A DNA stretch of 24,083 bases from Kordiimonadaceae bacterium (GTDB taxonomy: Bacteria; Pseudomonadota; Alphaproteobacteria; Sphingomonadales; Emcibacteraceae), in contig JABIPV010000165.1 of assembly GCA_018699075.1 (NCBI GenBank), positions 1 to 24,083 of the forward strand. The letters run 5' to 3'. Shown here in pieces: positions 15,294 through 24,017 of this stretch. Below the pieces are notes generated by a model. The model made no database searches and was not told where the DNA came from. It saw only the letters and a program-made list of their open reading frames with translations. The position numbers and the translations under genes are program-made. The number at the start of each line of letters is the position of its first letter. The stretch's first letter is position 1.

Positions 15294-16472
15294 ATGAATA
15301 CTAAAATAATCATTGCGACACTTGGTACATCAGCCCTATTGGCATCGACGTCCATTTCACAAGCGCAAGATTTAAATGTCAACTGGAAAGGCGCACCAGA
15401 ATTTTCAAGCGCTGATGGTAATTATAAAATAAAACTTCGCGGACGTATTTTAGCCGACTGGGGCACAGTCAGTGATAACAATGGTAAAGTCGTTGATGCT
15501 ACGGAATTTCGTGCTGCTCGCCTTGGTGTTGAAGGCGTCGTCATGAAAGACATAAAATATAAATTTGAAATAGATTTTGCCGGAAATAACACCAATATAT
15601 CTGATGCCACAATTGAATGGGCTTTAAAACCTGTATCTGTTGTTGTCGGACATTTTAAAACCCCCACTTCCTTAGAAGAACAAACATCTGGCCGTTATAC
15701 GACATTCATGGAACGGGCAAGTTTCACGGATGCTTTCAGCTTCAGTCGCCAAATAGGTATTGCCGCTAGCTATTCTCAAAATGACATTACTTTTCAAGCC
15801 GGTGTATTTCAAGGAAATGCTAATGGCGGCGGCGGAACAGTTCAAGGTCGAACCTATGCTTCACGCGTTACGTTTACGCCTAAACTAAAAGGTGGGTTTA
15901 TCCATGTAGGAGCCTCAGCATTTCACCGTGAAAATGATCAAGGTGATTTAACTGTTCGTTATCGCCAACGAGTCCCCAGCCATCTTTCAGGAAGATATGT
16001 AAATACCGATAATATTGACGCAGATTCAGATACTTTTTATGGCGTTGAATTAGCTGGCGTTATGGGTCCTCTTTCTGTTCAAGGTGAATGGGGTTGGATG
16101 AAATCAAATGGATTAACCGGCGGTACAGATGCGAAATTTAACGGTGGATACATTGACGTAAGTTATTTTATAACCGGTGAGAGCCGTGGCTACAAAAATG
16201 GCGCTTTTGACCGCGTAAAAGTTACCAACCCCGTATTCGAAGGTGGCAACGGCGCATGGCAAGTAGCCGCACGTTTCGATGTGATTGATTTAACCGATAC
16301 CGTCGCCGCAGTTGTTGGCGGTAAACAAACATCATATATCGTTGGCGTCAATTGGCATTTAAACAACTATTCACGTTTCATGGCCAACTATTCTAAATCA
16401 GACATAAACGGCGGAGCATTCGATAATGAAAGCATCAATACATTTGGCCTACGCTTCCAAGTCGACTGGTAA
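15294..16472 (+). CDS. Porin of the OprO/OprP (phosphate-selective) family
   Basis: The predicted protein has 392 residues. The signal peptide is cut near 'SISQAQ-D'. The N-terminal barrel sequence 'YKIKLRGRILADWG', 'EFRAARLGVEGVVMKDIKYK', 'FEIDFAGNN', 'VVVGHFKTPTSLEEQTS' and 'FMERASFTDAF' matches Porin_O_P (PF07396). It ends in 'FGLRFQVDW', an aromatic C-terminus as in outer-membrane barrels. It should form a trimeric anion-preferring pore. True phosphate selectivity needs the lysine/arginine ladder of OprP, which cannot be checked from sequence alone. GAGGA precedes ATG. A Pho-box-like array upstream suggests induction under phosphate limitation. The stop lies 6 bp from the convergent transporter gene. 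Confidence 0.9.
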   Translation: MNTKIIIATLGTSALLASTSISQAQDLNVNWKGAPEFSSADGNYKIKLRGRILADWGTVSDNNGKVVDATEFRAARLGVEGVVMKDIKYKFEIDFAGNNTNISDATIEWALKPVSVVVGHFKTPTSLEEQTSGRYTTFMERASFTDAFSFSRQIGIAASYSQNDITFQAGVFQGNANGGGGTVQGRTYASRVTFTPKLKGGFIHVGASAFHRENDQGDLTVRYRQRVPSHLSGRYVNTDNIDADSDTFYGVELAGVMGPLSVQGEWGWMKSNGLTGGTDAKFNGGYIDVSYFITGESRGYKNGAFDRVKVTNPVFEGGNGAWQVAARFDVIDLTDTVAAVVGGKQTSYIVGVNWHLNNYSRFMANYSKSDINGGAFDNESINTFGLRFQVDW

Positions 16473-16478
16473 GCGCCA

Positions 16479-17393
16479 CTAACTCAACAATATAATGACG
16501 AGAGGTATCGTGATTACCGCTAGTAATGTTTGCAGTGAAATAATCGCCGCCATTAAAGGCGCATCTCCCCCCATATATTTGGCTAGTGCATAGGCAGTTG
16601 ATGATGTAGGTACAGTTGCAAATATAACTGCACACATGGTCATAATCGGCGCCAAATCGAAATACACGCACGAGAGAAAAACTATAAACGGCAAGATAAC
16701 CATTTTTGATAAACTGGCAATAAATGTAGGAACCAGAAAATTCCTAACTCCCACAAATTTAAGCCCTGCCCCTACACAAATTAATGCCAGCGGTAACCCT
16801 GCGCGACCAATGTTATCTGTAAAGTCATGCAATACAGGCAAATTTCCCCAACCTATAAAATTAAACGATAGGCCGATGGCAATGGATACAATGAATGGGT
16901 TTTTTAATATCTCTGTAAATATATTAGGCTTTCTCTTGGCCTCATCCGCCAAAATCGACGTCATAAACACAATCGTTAAAACATTTGAAAATATCACCAT
17001 AATGGCAATGGCTATAGTGCCAATAAGCTCCCCTTGCTCGCCTAGCAATTGACTAACGACGGCTAGAGCAACGAATGAATTATGCCTACCACTTCCTTGA
17101 ATAACCGATGAAAGTGACGCGGCGCTCATTCCATACATTTTACTTAATATATAACCCACCAAAACAGCCACTAAATAACCCGTCATTAATGACGCCGAAA
17201 AACCACCAACAGAAAATCCTTCAAAATCAATTACGGATGTTTTATTAAATAATAAACACGGGAATAAAACCCAGTAAGTAAGTTTATTGATCTGGTTCCA
17301 TATGCCATCATCTTTGATCAGCGAAACTTTCAACAACTTACCTAGCAAAATAATCAAAAATATCGGGGCGACTATATATGAAATTTCAACCAC
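16479..17393 (-). CDS. AEC-family (auxin efflux carrier) permease, copy 1
   Basis: The protein has 304 residues and about ten transmembrane helices, with the family's conserved 'NKLTYWVLFPCLLFNKTSVI' near the N-terminus and 'SVIQGSGRHNSFVALAVV' after helix 4. AEC/MdcF-like carriers (PF03547) move small organic acids or related anions across the inner membrane. GTG is the start; an in-frame TAA lies two codons upstream, so no earlier start exists. It lies 21 bp after a paralogue and is probably co-transcribed with it. The substrate is unknown. Confidence 0.88.
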   Translation of the reverse strand: MVEISYIVAPIFLIILLGKLLKVSLIKDDGIWNQINKLTYWVLFPCLLFNKTSVIDFEGFSVGGFSASLMTGYLVAVLVGYILSKMYGMSAASLSSVIQGSGRHNSFVALAVVSQLLGEQGELIGTIAIAIMVIFSNVLTIVFMTSILADEAKRKPNIFTEILKNPFIVSIAIGLSFNFIGWGNLPVLHDFTDNIGRAGLPLALICVGAGLKFVGVRNFLVPTFIASLSKMVILPFIVFLSCVYFDLAPIMTMCAVIFATVPTSSTAYALAKYMGGDAPLMAAIISLQTLLAVITIPLVIILLS

Positions 17394-17414
17394 TTTTTAT
17401 CATTCCCCCATTAA

Positions 17415-18329
17415 TCAATTAAGCCAAATAATTATAAGGGGAATAGTCACAATCGAAATTAATGTCTCCAGCGAAATAAGTGTCGCCATTAGTGGCGCAT
17501 CGCCCCCCATTTGCTTGGCAAGTGGATAACTGGCGGCCCCTGCGGGGGAAACGGCGAATATCATTACTGATACAGTAATCAAGTGACTTAAACCGAAAAA
17601 ACCACTAAAGAAAAACACAACCATAGGAAAAATGATCATTTTAGCAACGCAGGCAATAATACAGGAGTTTAATTTATCACCTACACCACGTAAACGTAAT
17701 CCTGCACCAACACATAACAATGCCACTGTTAATGTAGTTTCACCTATACTTAATGTAAGGCTATGTAAGATAGGCAAATTTCCTAATCCCAATACATTAA
17801 ATAATGCACCTGCGAGAATTGCTAAAATAAATGGATTACGCCTAAGATCTGATAATATGGCAACTTTACTAGATCCTTCCGGCGATAGCATCACAGTCAT
17901 CATTATATTAATGACAATATTTGTAAACGTTACCAGTACAGCAATAATAAGTGCCGCTATCATTGCGCCTTGCTCGCCAAAAATCTGTGAAATAATAGCC
18001 AGTGCTATAAACGCATTATGACGGCCACTCCCTTGTATTACCGATGTAAGGGATGCTGGCGAAAGGCCAATTATTTTTCCAAAAACATACGCAAAAATCA
18101 CTGCGGCCAGAAAACCAGAAATTACCGTAATTGAAAGTGGAAAAATATCAAATTCAGAAAAATTAATAACAGATGTTTTATTGAATAATAAACAAGGAAA
18201 GAGAACCCAATAAGCCAGTTTATTAATATAATTCCATGCTTCATCATCGGTAATAAGAACACGCCTCAATATACTCCCTAAAAGTATCATTAAAAAAATT
18301 GGCGCTATTAATAATGTAAGTTCTAACAC
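17415..18329 (-). CDS. AEC-family (auxin efflux carrier) permease, copy 2
   Basis: The protein has 304 residues, the same length as its neighbour and clearly a tandem duplicate. 'NKLAYWVLFPCLLFNKTSVI' and 'SVIQGSGRHNAFIALAII' are nearly identical, while loops such as 'GVGDKLNSCIIACVAK' have diverged. About ten transmembrane helices are predicted. The start is GTG at 18329. It is the first gene of the pair. Two equal-length paralogues could form a heteromer or handle different substrates; nothing in the sequence decides this. Confidence 0.88.
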   Translation of the reverse strand: MLELTLLIAPIFLMILLGSILRRVLITDDEAWNYINKLAYWVLFPCLLFNKTSVINFSEFDIFPLSITVISGFLAAVIFAYVFGKIIGLSPASLTSVIQGSGRHNAFIALAIISQIFGEQGAMIAALIIAVLVTFTNIVINIMMTVMLSPEGSSKVAILSDLRRNPFILAILAGALFNVLGLGNLPILHSLTLSIGETTLTVALLCVGAGLRLRGVGDKLNSCIIACVAKMIIFPMVVFFFSGFFGLSHLITVSVMIFAVSPAGAASYPLAKQMGGDAPLMATLISLETLISIVTIPLIIIWLN

Positions 18330-18532
18330 GGCATTTGCTTACCTAGTATTGTGGGATAATTTTTGATAATATTTCTGCAATTGGTTGATATGAATATTCT
18401 TATCATTGATCATATAAATGATCCATCCTTTTCAAGGCCCTATCTTAAATATTAAATATAGATATATTAAGCCGTTCCTTACATCTGATAAGGGCCATAA
18501 TATTATTACTAGCTCATGATAACTTTCATAAG

Positions 18533-18561
18533 TTGAGTTCTTATTATACTTATAGCATAAT
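18533..18561 (+). promoter_or_regulatory. Sigma-70-type promoter of hydrolase paralogue 1
   Basis: TTGAGT (18533-18538), a 17-bp spacer and CATAAT (18556-18561) lie about 30 bp before the ATG. The rest of the 18330-18591 gap is AT-rich and holds no gene or clear terminator. Confidence 0.55.
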
Positions 18562-18591
18562 TGCGAAAATGTATTTTCATAAGGAATGATC

Positions 18592-19329
18592 ATGTCCATC
18601 CGAAATTTAATACTGCTATGCATTATAATATTCACGCCAATGCTTTCAAATGCGCAGACCCAAACGGGTGAATATACGGTCACCAGTAATACAAATGAAA
18701 TATTAGGCGAGGAGATTTCCTCATCTTATACAAGTGTCATTGATGCGGATGAAGAAATTACTTGGGAAATATATGTTCCTAAAAACTATGATCCAAATGA
18801 TCCTCCAGGTGTAATGGTTTATATTAGTCCACAAAATCAAATCAAAACGCCTTCTGGGTGGATGACAGTAATGGAAGAAAGTAATTTAATTTGGATTGCA
18901 GCACGTAAGTCAGGTAACAAAGTGCAAACAAGCAGACGCATATTATTTGCCGTAATGTCCCTCCCCCTCATTCAACAAAAATATCAATTAAATGTGAACC
19001 GTATATATATCAGTGGTCTTTCCGGAGGAGGACGTGTTGCAAGTATAGTTGCCACTGAATATGCACATATGTTTAAAGGGGCCATATATAATTGTGGTGT
19101 TAATTTTTGGAACAATAAAAACCTTGACCAAATTGAACTTATTAAAAAAAATAGATTTGTATTTGTCACAGGTACAGCAGATTTTAACTTACAAGATACC
19201 AAAGATATTTATGCAAAATACAAAAAGGCCGGTGTTGAGAAAATTAAACTAATGGTAATTTCCAGAATGAGTCATGAAAACCCAAAACGTAACAAATTCT
19301 CTCAAGCAATCAATTTTCTTGATAATTAA
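18592..19329 (+). CDS. Secreted alpha/beta-hydrolase, PHB depolymerase/esterase-like, paralogue 1
   Basis: The predicted protein has 245 residues. ATG 18592 is preferred because AAGGA (18581-18585) lies 6 nt upstream; it directly abuts the ATG at 18586. A Sec signal ends near 'SNAQ'. The catalytic triad is visible: nucleophile Ser144 in 'ISGLSGGG', acid Asp197 in 'VTGTADFN', and His228 in 'RMSHENP'. The conserved family core includes 'ITWEIYVPKNYDPNDPPGVM', 'GWMTVMEESNLIWIAARKSG' and 'FKGAIYNCGVNFW'. It resembles the PHB-depolymerase/feruloyl-esterase group of secreted esterases but lacks a carbohydrate- or polymer-binding domain. The substrate is unknown. It is first of a tandem set of three. 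Confidence 0.85.
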   Translation: MSIRNLILLCIIIFTPMLSNAQTQTGEYTVTSNTNEILGEEISSSYTSVIDADEEITWEIYVPKNYDPNDPPGVMVYISPQNQIKTPSGWMTVMEESNLIWIAARKSGNKVQTSRRILFAVMSLPLIQQKYQLNVNRIYISGLSGGGRVASIVATEYAHMFKGAIYNCGVNFWNNKNLDQIELIKKNRFVFVTGTADFNLQDTKDIYAKYKKAGVEKIKLMVISRMSHENPKRNKFSQAINFLDN

Positions 19330-19346
19330 CCCCTTTAACTACTTTG

Positions 19347-19375
19347 TTGACTCTTACTATTTTTTCTTGTATAAA
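19347..19375 (+). promoter_or_regulatory. Strong sigma-70-type promoter of hydrolase paralogue 2
   Basis: TTGACT (19347-19352), a 17-bp spacer and TATAAA (19370-19375) give a near-consensus promoter about 90 bp upstream of the start. So the middle paralogue has its own promoter, the best-looking in the window. It has a long AT-rich leader ending in AAGGGGA. Confidence 0.65.
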
Positions 19376-19467
19376 ATTATCTACACAACTAAATATATAT
19401 AAAATACCTCAATATTACACCTATAAATTTAGTTATTTTTATTAACACACTCATAAGGGGAAGATAC

Positions 19468-20208
19468 ATGACCATTCGCTCAATTATCACCGCCTCCATC
19501 TTATTCATTGGACTGTTCTCGTTTGCAAATGCACAAGGAACAAATACAACTGGTGAATTCACCATAAGCTCCACACCAAGCGCCGTATTAGGAGCTAATT
19601 CCAGCAATTACAATTCAGTTATTGATCAAAACGCCAACATCACATGGGAAGTTTTTGTTCCGAAGACTTACAACCCAAGTGAACCAGCAGGTATTATGGT
19701 TTTTGCAGGCGCCCCTCAACAAGTCAGGCCTCCAATGGGCTGGTTGAGTGTTATGGAAGATAGCAATCTTATTTGGGTCGCTGCCCGAAAATCTGATAAT
19801 GGCGCTTCTATTCATCAACGTGAACTTCTTGCAATGATGTCAGTTCCCCTGATTGAAGAACGCTATAATATAAACAAAGACAGGATTTATATTACAGGTG
19901 AAGGTCGTATATCTGGCATGGCTGCAATGGATTATCCTGAAATCTTTAAAGGAGCTATATACCTGGGCCAAAAAGTATGGAGTGATGATGCCGCAGATAA
20001 AATAGCGAAATTAATAAACAATCGCTATGTTTTCGTAACAAATCGTAATCATATGCCGCCAAGAAGTGTAAGATATGCCCATTCAAAATATGAAGACGCT
20101 GGAGTTAAAAATACTAAATTACTCCACATTAAAACTGGCCTACGCTTTTCTCGTCCAAAACTTGCAGAATCTATCGCATATTTAGATAATCCTGGAAGTG
20201 TAGATTAA
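19468..20208 (+). CDS. Secreted hydrolase-fold pseudoenzyme, paralogue 2
   Basis: The protein has 246 residues and aligns end to end with its neighbours: signal peptide to 'ANAQ', 'ITWEVFVPKTYNPSEPAGIM', 'GWLSVMEDSNLIWVAARKSD', 'IFKGAIYLGQKVW'. All three triad positions are changed: the nucleophile region reads 'YITGEGRISG' (Ser to Gly), the acid region 'VTNRNHMPP' (Asp to His), and the His region 'KTGLRFSR' (His to Arg). The fold and export signal are kept and the frame is intact, so it is probably an expressed non-catalytic binding protein or partner rather than a decaying gene. AAGGGGA precedes ATG. A hairpin terminator follows. Confidence 0.85.
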   Translation: MTIRSIITASILFIGLFSFANAQGTNTTGEFTISSTPSAVLGANSSNYNSVIDQNANITWEVFVPKTYNPSEPAGIMVFAGAPQQVRPPMGWLSVMEDSNLIWVAARKSDNGASIHQRELLAMMSVPLIEERYNINKDRIYITGEGRISGMAAMDYPEIFKGAIYLGQKVWSDDAADKIAKLINNRYVFVTNRNHMPPRSVRYAHSKYEDAGVKNTKLLHIKTGLRFSRPKLAESIAYLDNPGSVD

Positions 20209-20236
20209 AAACTCAAAACTATAGATTAAAGAATAT

Positions 20237-20275
20237 AAGCCGCGTATCTATTATGATATGCGGCTTAATTTTTAT
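20237..20275 (+). terminator. Rho-independent terminator after paralogue 2
   Basis: AAGCCGCGTATC, loop TATTAT, GATATGCGGCTT forms a 12-bp stem with one G-U pair, followed by AATTTTTATT. It is the clearest terminator in the window. It separates paralogue 2 from paralogue 3. Confidence 0.85.
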
Positions 20276-20303
20276 TACACGACTGCATTTTATTTGCTAT
20301 ACC
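20275..20303 (+). promoter_or_regulatory. Candidate promoter of hydrolase paralogue 3
   Basis: TTACAC (20275-20280), a 17-bp spacer and TATACC (20298-20303) lie directly after the terminator and about 28 bp before the ATG. This fits a separate transcription unit. Confidence 0.5.
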
Positions 20304-20331
20304 TAAAACCAGTTAATTAAAAGGTTTCAAA

Positions 20332-21081
20332 ATGATTATGCGTTTTTACATTTCTGTTTTTCTAATTCTAATGGGATTTAGTTCCTATTCTTATGCCCAA
20401 CAAACTGGCCAATATAAAATTGAAGCGACACCAAAAAGTATTCTGGATGAAGAAACAGCAACGTTATATAACAATATACTAAATAAAAATGACAAAATTT
20501 CTTGGGATATATATGTCCCGACGACCTATAATATAAAAAACCCTCCCGGTGTAATGGTCTATGTCAGCAATAACAATCGCACAGACATCCCTGTAGGCTG
20601 GCTAAAAATAATGGAAGAACGCAACATTATTTGGATTGCCGCCTATATGTCCGGCGATAGCTTTGCCACGCAAAAAAGAACCTTAAAAGCATTGCTTGCG
20701 CTGCTGTTAGTTGAGCAAAAATATATGATTGATACTGAAAGAGTATTTATTTCTGGCTTTTCAACTGGAGCAAACATAGCATCCATAGTATCAATGGACT
20801 TCCCACATATGTTTAAAGGGGCTATTTTTAATAATAGCGCCTTCTTCTGGAAAGATAATATTCCAGCACAAATGGACCTCATAAAAAATAATCGGTATGT
20901 TTTTGTCACAGGAAGATCGGACCCTTACCTTCTGCACATGCGAGAAGTACATAGAAGATATAAAAAGGCAGGTGTCGAGGATTCAAAATTATTAGTTATT
21001 CCCCGCTGGAAACACAAAAACCCAACCCGAAGACGATTTTTAGAAGCGCTGGAATATATTGATCAAGGCTATTCTAAATAA
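20332..21081 (+). CDS. Secreted alpha/beta-hydrolase, PHB depolymerase/esterase-like, paralogue 3
   Basis: The predicted protein has 249 residues. The signal peptide ends near 'SYAQQ'. The triad is intact: Ser144 in 'ISGFSTG', Asp197 in 'VTGRSDPY', His228 in 'RWKHKNP', at the same positions as in paralogue 1. The conserved blocks are 'ISWDIYVPTTYN', 'VGWLKIMEERNIIWIAAYMS' and 'DFPHMFKGAIFNNSAFFW'. AAGG at 20321 lies 7 nt before ATG 20332; ATG 20338 is a poorer alternative. The stop is 9 bp from the convergent amidase gene. Confidence 0.85.
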   Translation: MIMRFYISVFLILMGFSSYSYAQQTGQYKIEATPKSILDEETATLYNNILNKNDKISWDIYVPTTYNIKNPPGVMVYVSNNNRTDIPVGWLKIMEERNIIWIAAYMSGDSFATQKRTLKALLALLLVEQKYMIDTERVFISGFSTGANIASIVSMDFPHMFKGAIFNNSAFFWKDNIPAQMDLIKNNRYVFVTGRSDPYLLHMREVHRRYKKAGVEDSKLLVIPRWKHKNPTRRRFLEALEYIDQGYSK

Positions 21082-21090
21082 ATCTAATAT

Positions 21091-22665
21091 TCACTCATAT
21101 AAATACTCAATAAATTTTGGCTTATGTCGCACTTTTGCGGCCTGCTCAAATGCATATGACGCTTCAATTAATGCTGCCTCGCTATAAGCACGGCCTATAA
21201 ATGAAAGCGATACTGAGAGTTCATGAATATATCCCATGGGCACTGTAATAGATGGATAACCACTTACTGCAGCATATGAAGATGTCCCACCACCACTAGG
21301 GTGATCGCCATTCACAAGATCTTGACTGTTAGAAGGGTTTTTAGAAGGCATCACAATCATATCAAGGTTGTGCGCCTCCATTAATTGATCAATAATTTTT
21401 TGCATCGCAATGTGACTATCTTGAACAGCTTGTATATATTCCTGATCCGTTAACGGCCCCTTTTCCTCTGATCCGATAAAAATCTCTTGTCCGAAATAGG
21501 GCATTTCTTGATTTTTATTAGCCTCGTTAAAGGCAATTAAATCTGCTAGAGTTCTCGTTTCAACAGCTTCTGGGCTATTCGATAAATACGCATTCAAATA
21601 ATGTTTAAATTCATAATAAAGCACAAGCCTCTCAGCCGTACCAACCCCTGTACGGTCACCGAACTCAAGGTTATCAATTAGTTCGGCTCCTTGATTACGT
21701 AGAATTTGTACATTTTTTTCAAAAATCGGTACTAGCTGGTCATGCATCCTAAAGGGAGTTCGAATAATTCCAATACGCTTACCGTTTAATCCTTCTAAAT
21801 TAAGGTGATCAGCATAATTTATTTTATTTTTCGGCTGTTGCATACTTGTAGGGTCTTCAGAATTTTTACTAACCATTGCCGTTAACAGATAGGCCGCATC
21901 TGATACTGTTCTTGTCATTGGACCAGCCGTATCCTGCGTCGCAGCAATGGGAATAATCCCTGTACGACTAACAAGTCCCACAGTTGGTTTAATACCTACC
22001 ACACCATTTGCCGCCGCAGGAGAGACCACCGATCCATCCGTTTCAGTCCCAATGGCAACTGTTGCCAGATTTGCTGCAACAGCTGAACCCGAGCCGGAAC
22101 TAGAACCGCTAGTATTTGCAGTAAGAAGATAAGGATTACGTGTTTGACCGCCCATACCGCTCCATCCGCTAGAGCTATTGGTGGAACGAAAATTCGCCCA
22201 TTCACTTAAATTTGTTTTTCCTAGAATAATTGCCCCTGCGTCTCTTAAGCTTGCAACCATTGGCGCATCGGCAATTGCGTAATTATTAATAAGAGCAATA
22301 GATCCTGCGGTCGTCGGCATATTATCCATGGTATCTATATTATCTTTAAGCAGAACAGGAATACCGTGCATAGGACTACGTGGACCCGAAGTCGCACGTT
22401 CAGCGTCTAGGGCCGCTGCAATTTTTAATACATCTGGATTTGTTGCAATAACTGCATTCAAATGTGGTCCATTCTTATTTAATGCATCAATGCGCGCCAA
22501 ATATTGTTCTACTACATGAACAGCAGTATATTTTCCATTTTGATAGGCTTGATTTAATTCACTAACAGTGATTTCTTCTAAATCAAACGTTGCGGTTTCA
22601 GGTTCTTTTTCCGAGCAAGAAAAAAGCAACATTATCATCATAAAAGCTAAGTAATTTTTATTCAT
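21091..22665 (-). CDS. Amidase-signature-family lipoprotein
   Basis: The predicted protein has 524 residues. The lipobox 'LLFSC' (Cys17) points to an exported lipoprotein, unlike GatA, which is cytoplasmic. The Ser-cisSer-Lys triad region is visible: Lys107 in 'GIPVLLKDNID', the Gly/Ser-rich 'TSGSSSGSGSAVAA' (cis-Ser about 188), and Ser212 in 'IGTETDGSVVSP'. Other marks are 'AGAIILGKTNLSEWAN' and 'GPMTRTVSDAAYLL'. The family hydrolyses amides; an exported version may act on peptides or N-acyl compounds. The substrate is unknown. AAGGGG precedes ATG. The start overlaps the end of mtnA by 8 bp, so the two are co-transcribed, though no shared pathway is evident. Confidence 0.92.
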   Translation of the reverse strand: MNKNYLAFMMIMLLFSCSEKEPETATFDLEEITVSELNQAYQNGKYTAVHVVEQYLARIDALNKNGPHLNAVIATNPDVLKIAAALDAERATSGPRSPMHGIPVLLKDNIDTMDNMPTTAGSIALINNYAIADAPMVASLRDAGAIILGKTNLSEWANFRSTNSSSGWSGMGGQTRNPYLLTANTSGSSSGSGSAVAANLATVAIGTETDGSVVSPAAANGVVGIKPTVGLVSRTGIIPIAATQDTAGPMTRTVSDAAYLLTAMVSKNSEDPTSMQQPKNKINYADHLNLEGLNGKRIGIIRTPFRMHDQLVPIFEKNVQILRNQGAELIDNLEFGDRTGVGTAERLVLYYEFKHYLNAYLSNSPEAVETRTLADLIAFNEANKNQEMPYFGQEIFIGSEEKGPLTDQEYIQAVQDSHIAMQKIIDQLMEAHNLDMIVMPSKNPSNSQDLVNGDHPSGGGTSSYAAVSGYPSITVPMGYIHELSVSLSFIGRAYSEAALIEASYAFEQAAKVRHKPKFIEYLYE

Positions 22666-23737
22666 TATTTTTCCCCTTAAAGAAATCTTTTATTCCTTGT
22701 TCAAATGGCGCCCGAATTATTTCGGTTTCAGTAATAAGTCCCGCCACCAGTTCATTTGGCGTTACATCAAAAGCGGGACTTCTTGTTTGAATATTTTCAG
22801 GGGCAACTCTTTGTCCTCTAATGATCGTAATTTCATCTGCGCTTCGCTCTTCAATGGGAATATCTTTTCCGTGAGCCGTTTTTAAATCAATTGTCGACGA
22901 GGGACATGCCACGTAAAAAGGTATATCATAGTGTTTAGCTATTATAGCAACACCAAGGGTACCAATTTTGTTGGCGACGTCACCATTTGCAACCACTCTG
23001 TCCGTACCTACAATAACCATGTCAATATGGCCAGTAGCCATCATGTGAGCCGCCATATTATCAGTCAGAAGCGTAACATCGATACCAGATTGTTGTAATT
23101 CCCAAGATGTAAGCCTTGCCCCTTGCAACAATGGCCGTGTTTCATTGGCAAATACTTTAAATTTTTTACCCTCCGCCTGCGCGACATACATGGGTGCCGT
23201 CGCAGTCCCCAATTCAGAGGTCGCAAGTCCACCAGCATTGCAATGGGTCATAATACCCATCCCTTCTTGAATGAGCGGTGCACCCGTTTCTCCCATCCCT
23301 AAACATAATGCTCTATCTTGCGCGTGGATAAGTTCCGCTTCTTTAACTAAGGCACTATATAACTCAACAGCGTTGGACACATTCATTTTTTCCATATGAT
23401 CAATCATGCGTGTCATCGCCCAATTCAAATTAATAGCCGTTGGACGTGCACTATCAAGATAAGCTGCCTTTTGCTTCACTAATTCTTTATACCTATCTAA
23501 TGGCTGTTCCTGGGCATCCCTAACGGCGACACAAAGGCCATATGCAGCCGCAACACCAATCGCAGGAGCCCCTCTTACTTTTAGCAGCTGAATAGAGTGC
23601 CATACTTGTTCAACGGTTTCCTGTTTTTCCATAACCATTGAGTGAGGTAATAAAGTTTGATCCAATAAATAAAGTTCTCCATTTTTCCACTCAATTGATT
23701 TTGGCAAATTAAACGCTGTAAGTTTATTTTTGGACAA
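22658..23737 (-). CDS. mtnA: Methylthioribose-1-phosphate isomerase
   Basis: The predicted protein has 359 residues. Motifs of MtnA (eIF2B-like fold) are present: 'VRGAPAIGVAAAYGL' (54-68), catalytic Cys166 in 'MTHCNAGGLATSELGTA', catalytic Asp246 in 'IVGTDRVVANGDVANKIGT', and 'VACPSSTIDL'. It converts methylthioribose-1-phosphate to methylthioribulose-1-phosphate in the methionine salvage pathway (cytoplasm). The start codon is TTG at 23737 with AAGGA spaced 9 nt; no ATG occurs before codon 34. Other mtn genes are not in the window. I looked for a SAM-type riboswitch upstream and saw none. Confidence 0.95.
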   Translation of the reverse strand: MSKNKLTAFNLPKSIEWKNGELYLLDQTLLPHSMVMEKQETVEQVWHSIQLLKVRGAPAIGVAAAYGLCVAVRDAQEQPLDRYKELVKQKAAYLDSARPTAINLNWAMTRMIDHMEKMNVSNAVELYSALVKEAELIHAQDRALCLGMGETGAPLIQEGMGIMTHCNAGGLATSELGTATAPMYVAQAEGKKFKVFANETRPLLQGARLTSWELQQSGIDVTLLTDNMAAHMMATGHIDMVIVGTDRVVANGDVANKIGTLGVAIIAKHYDIPFYVACPSSTIDLKTAHGKDIPIEERSADEITIIRGQRVAPENIQTRSPAFDVTPNELVAGLITETEIIRAPFEQGIKDFFKGKNNE

Positions 23738-24017
23738 AGTAAGTATTCCTTAATGCGGGTCAGATCATAACTTTTAATAATGTAATATGTTCTTTAGTAT
23801 TAACGCAATCACAATGAATATTAAAAATCGGAATATAGTTTAAATCTGTGGCATTACGGGTATCATAAACTTTTCAGAGGCGTCACCTCACAGTCACTTT
23901 TTAAACAAAATGACAGATATTATTACACATAGCTCATCATATTACAGATTGACCGATGTGGCCATAAGGCAATATCAAATCTATAAAGAAGCGCTTTAAT
24001 TTTCTTTGAAAATAAAA
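23738..24017. other. AT-rich intergenic region between mtnA and tRNA-Pro
   Basis: It covers 280 bp with no convincing gene. GAGG-CGTCA-CCTC near 23876-23888 is a short stem. TAAAG-AAGCG-CTTTA near 23983 could be a weak hairpin after the tRNA, but no T-run follows on the minus strand. A weak mtnA promoter (TTGCGT, 17 bp, TTACAT on the minus strand) is possible. Confidence 0.4.

Noticed and set aside
18405..18500. GGCCCT...AGGGCC inverted repeat as a terminator after the AEC pair or before the hydrolases
   Set aside because: The arms are about 55 bp apart, carry an indel and have no T-run; it also lies upstream of both divergent units.
23738..24017. SAM riboswitch upstream of mtnA
   Set aside because: No recognisable SAM-I, SAM-II or related conserved core could be found; only short stems are visible.
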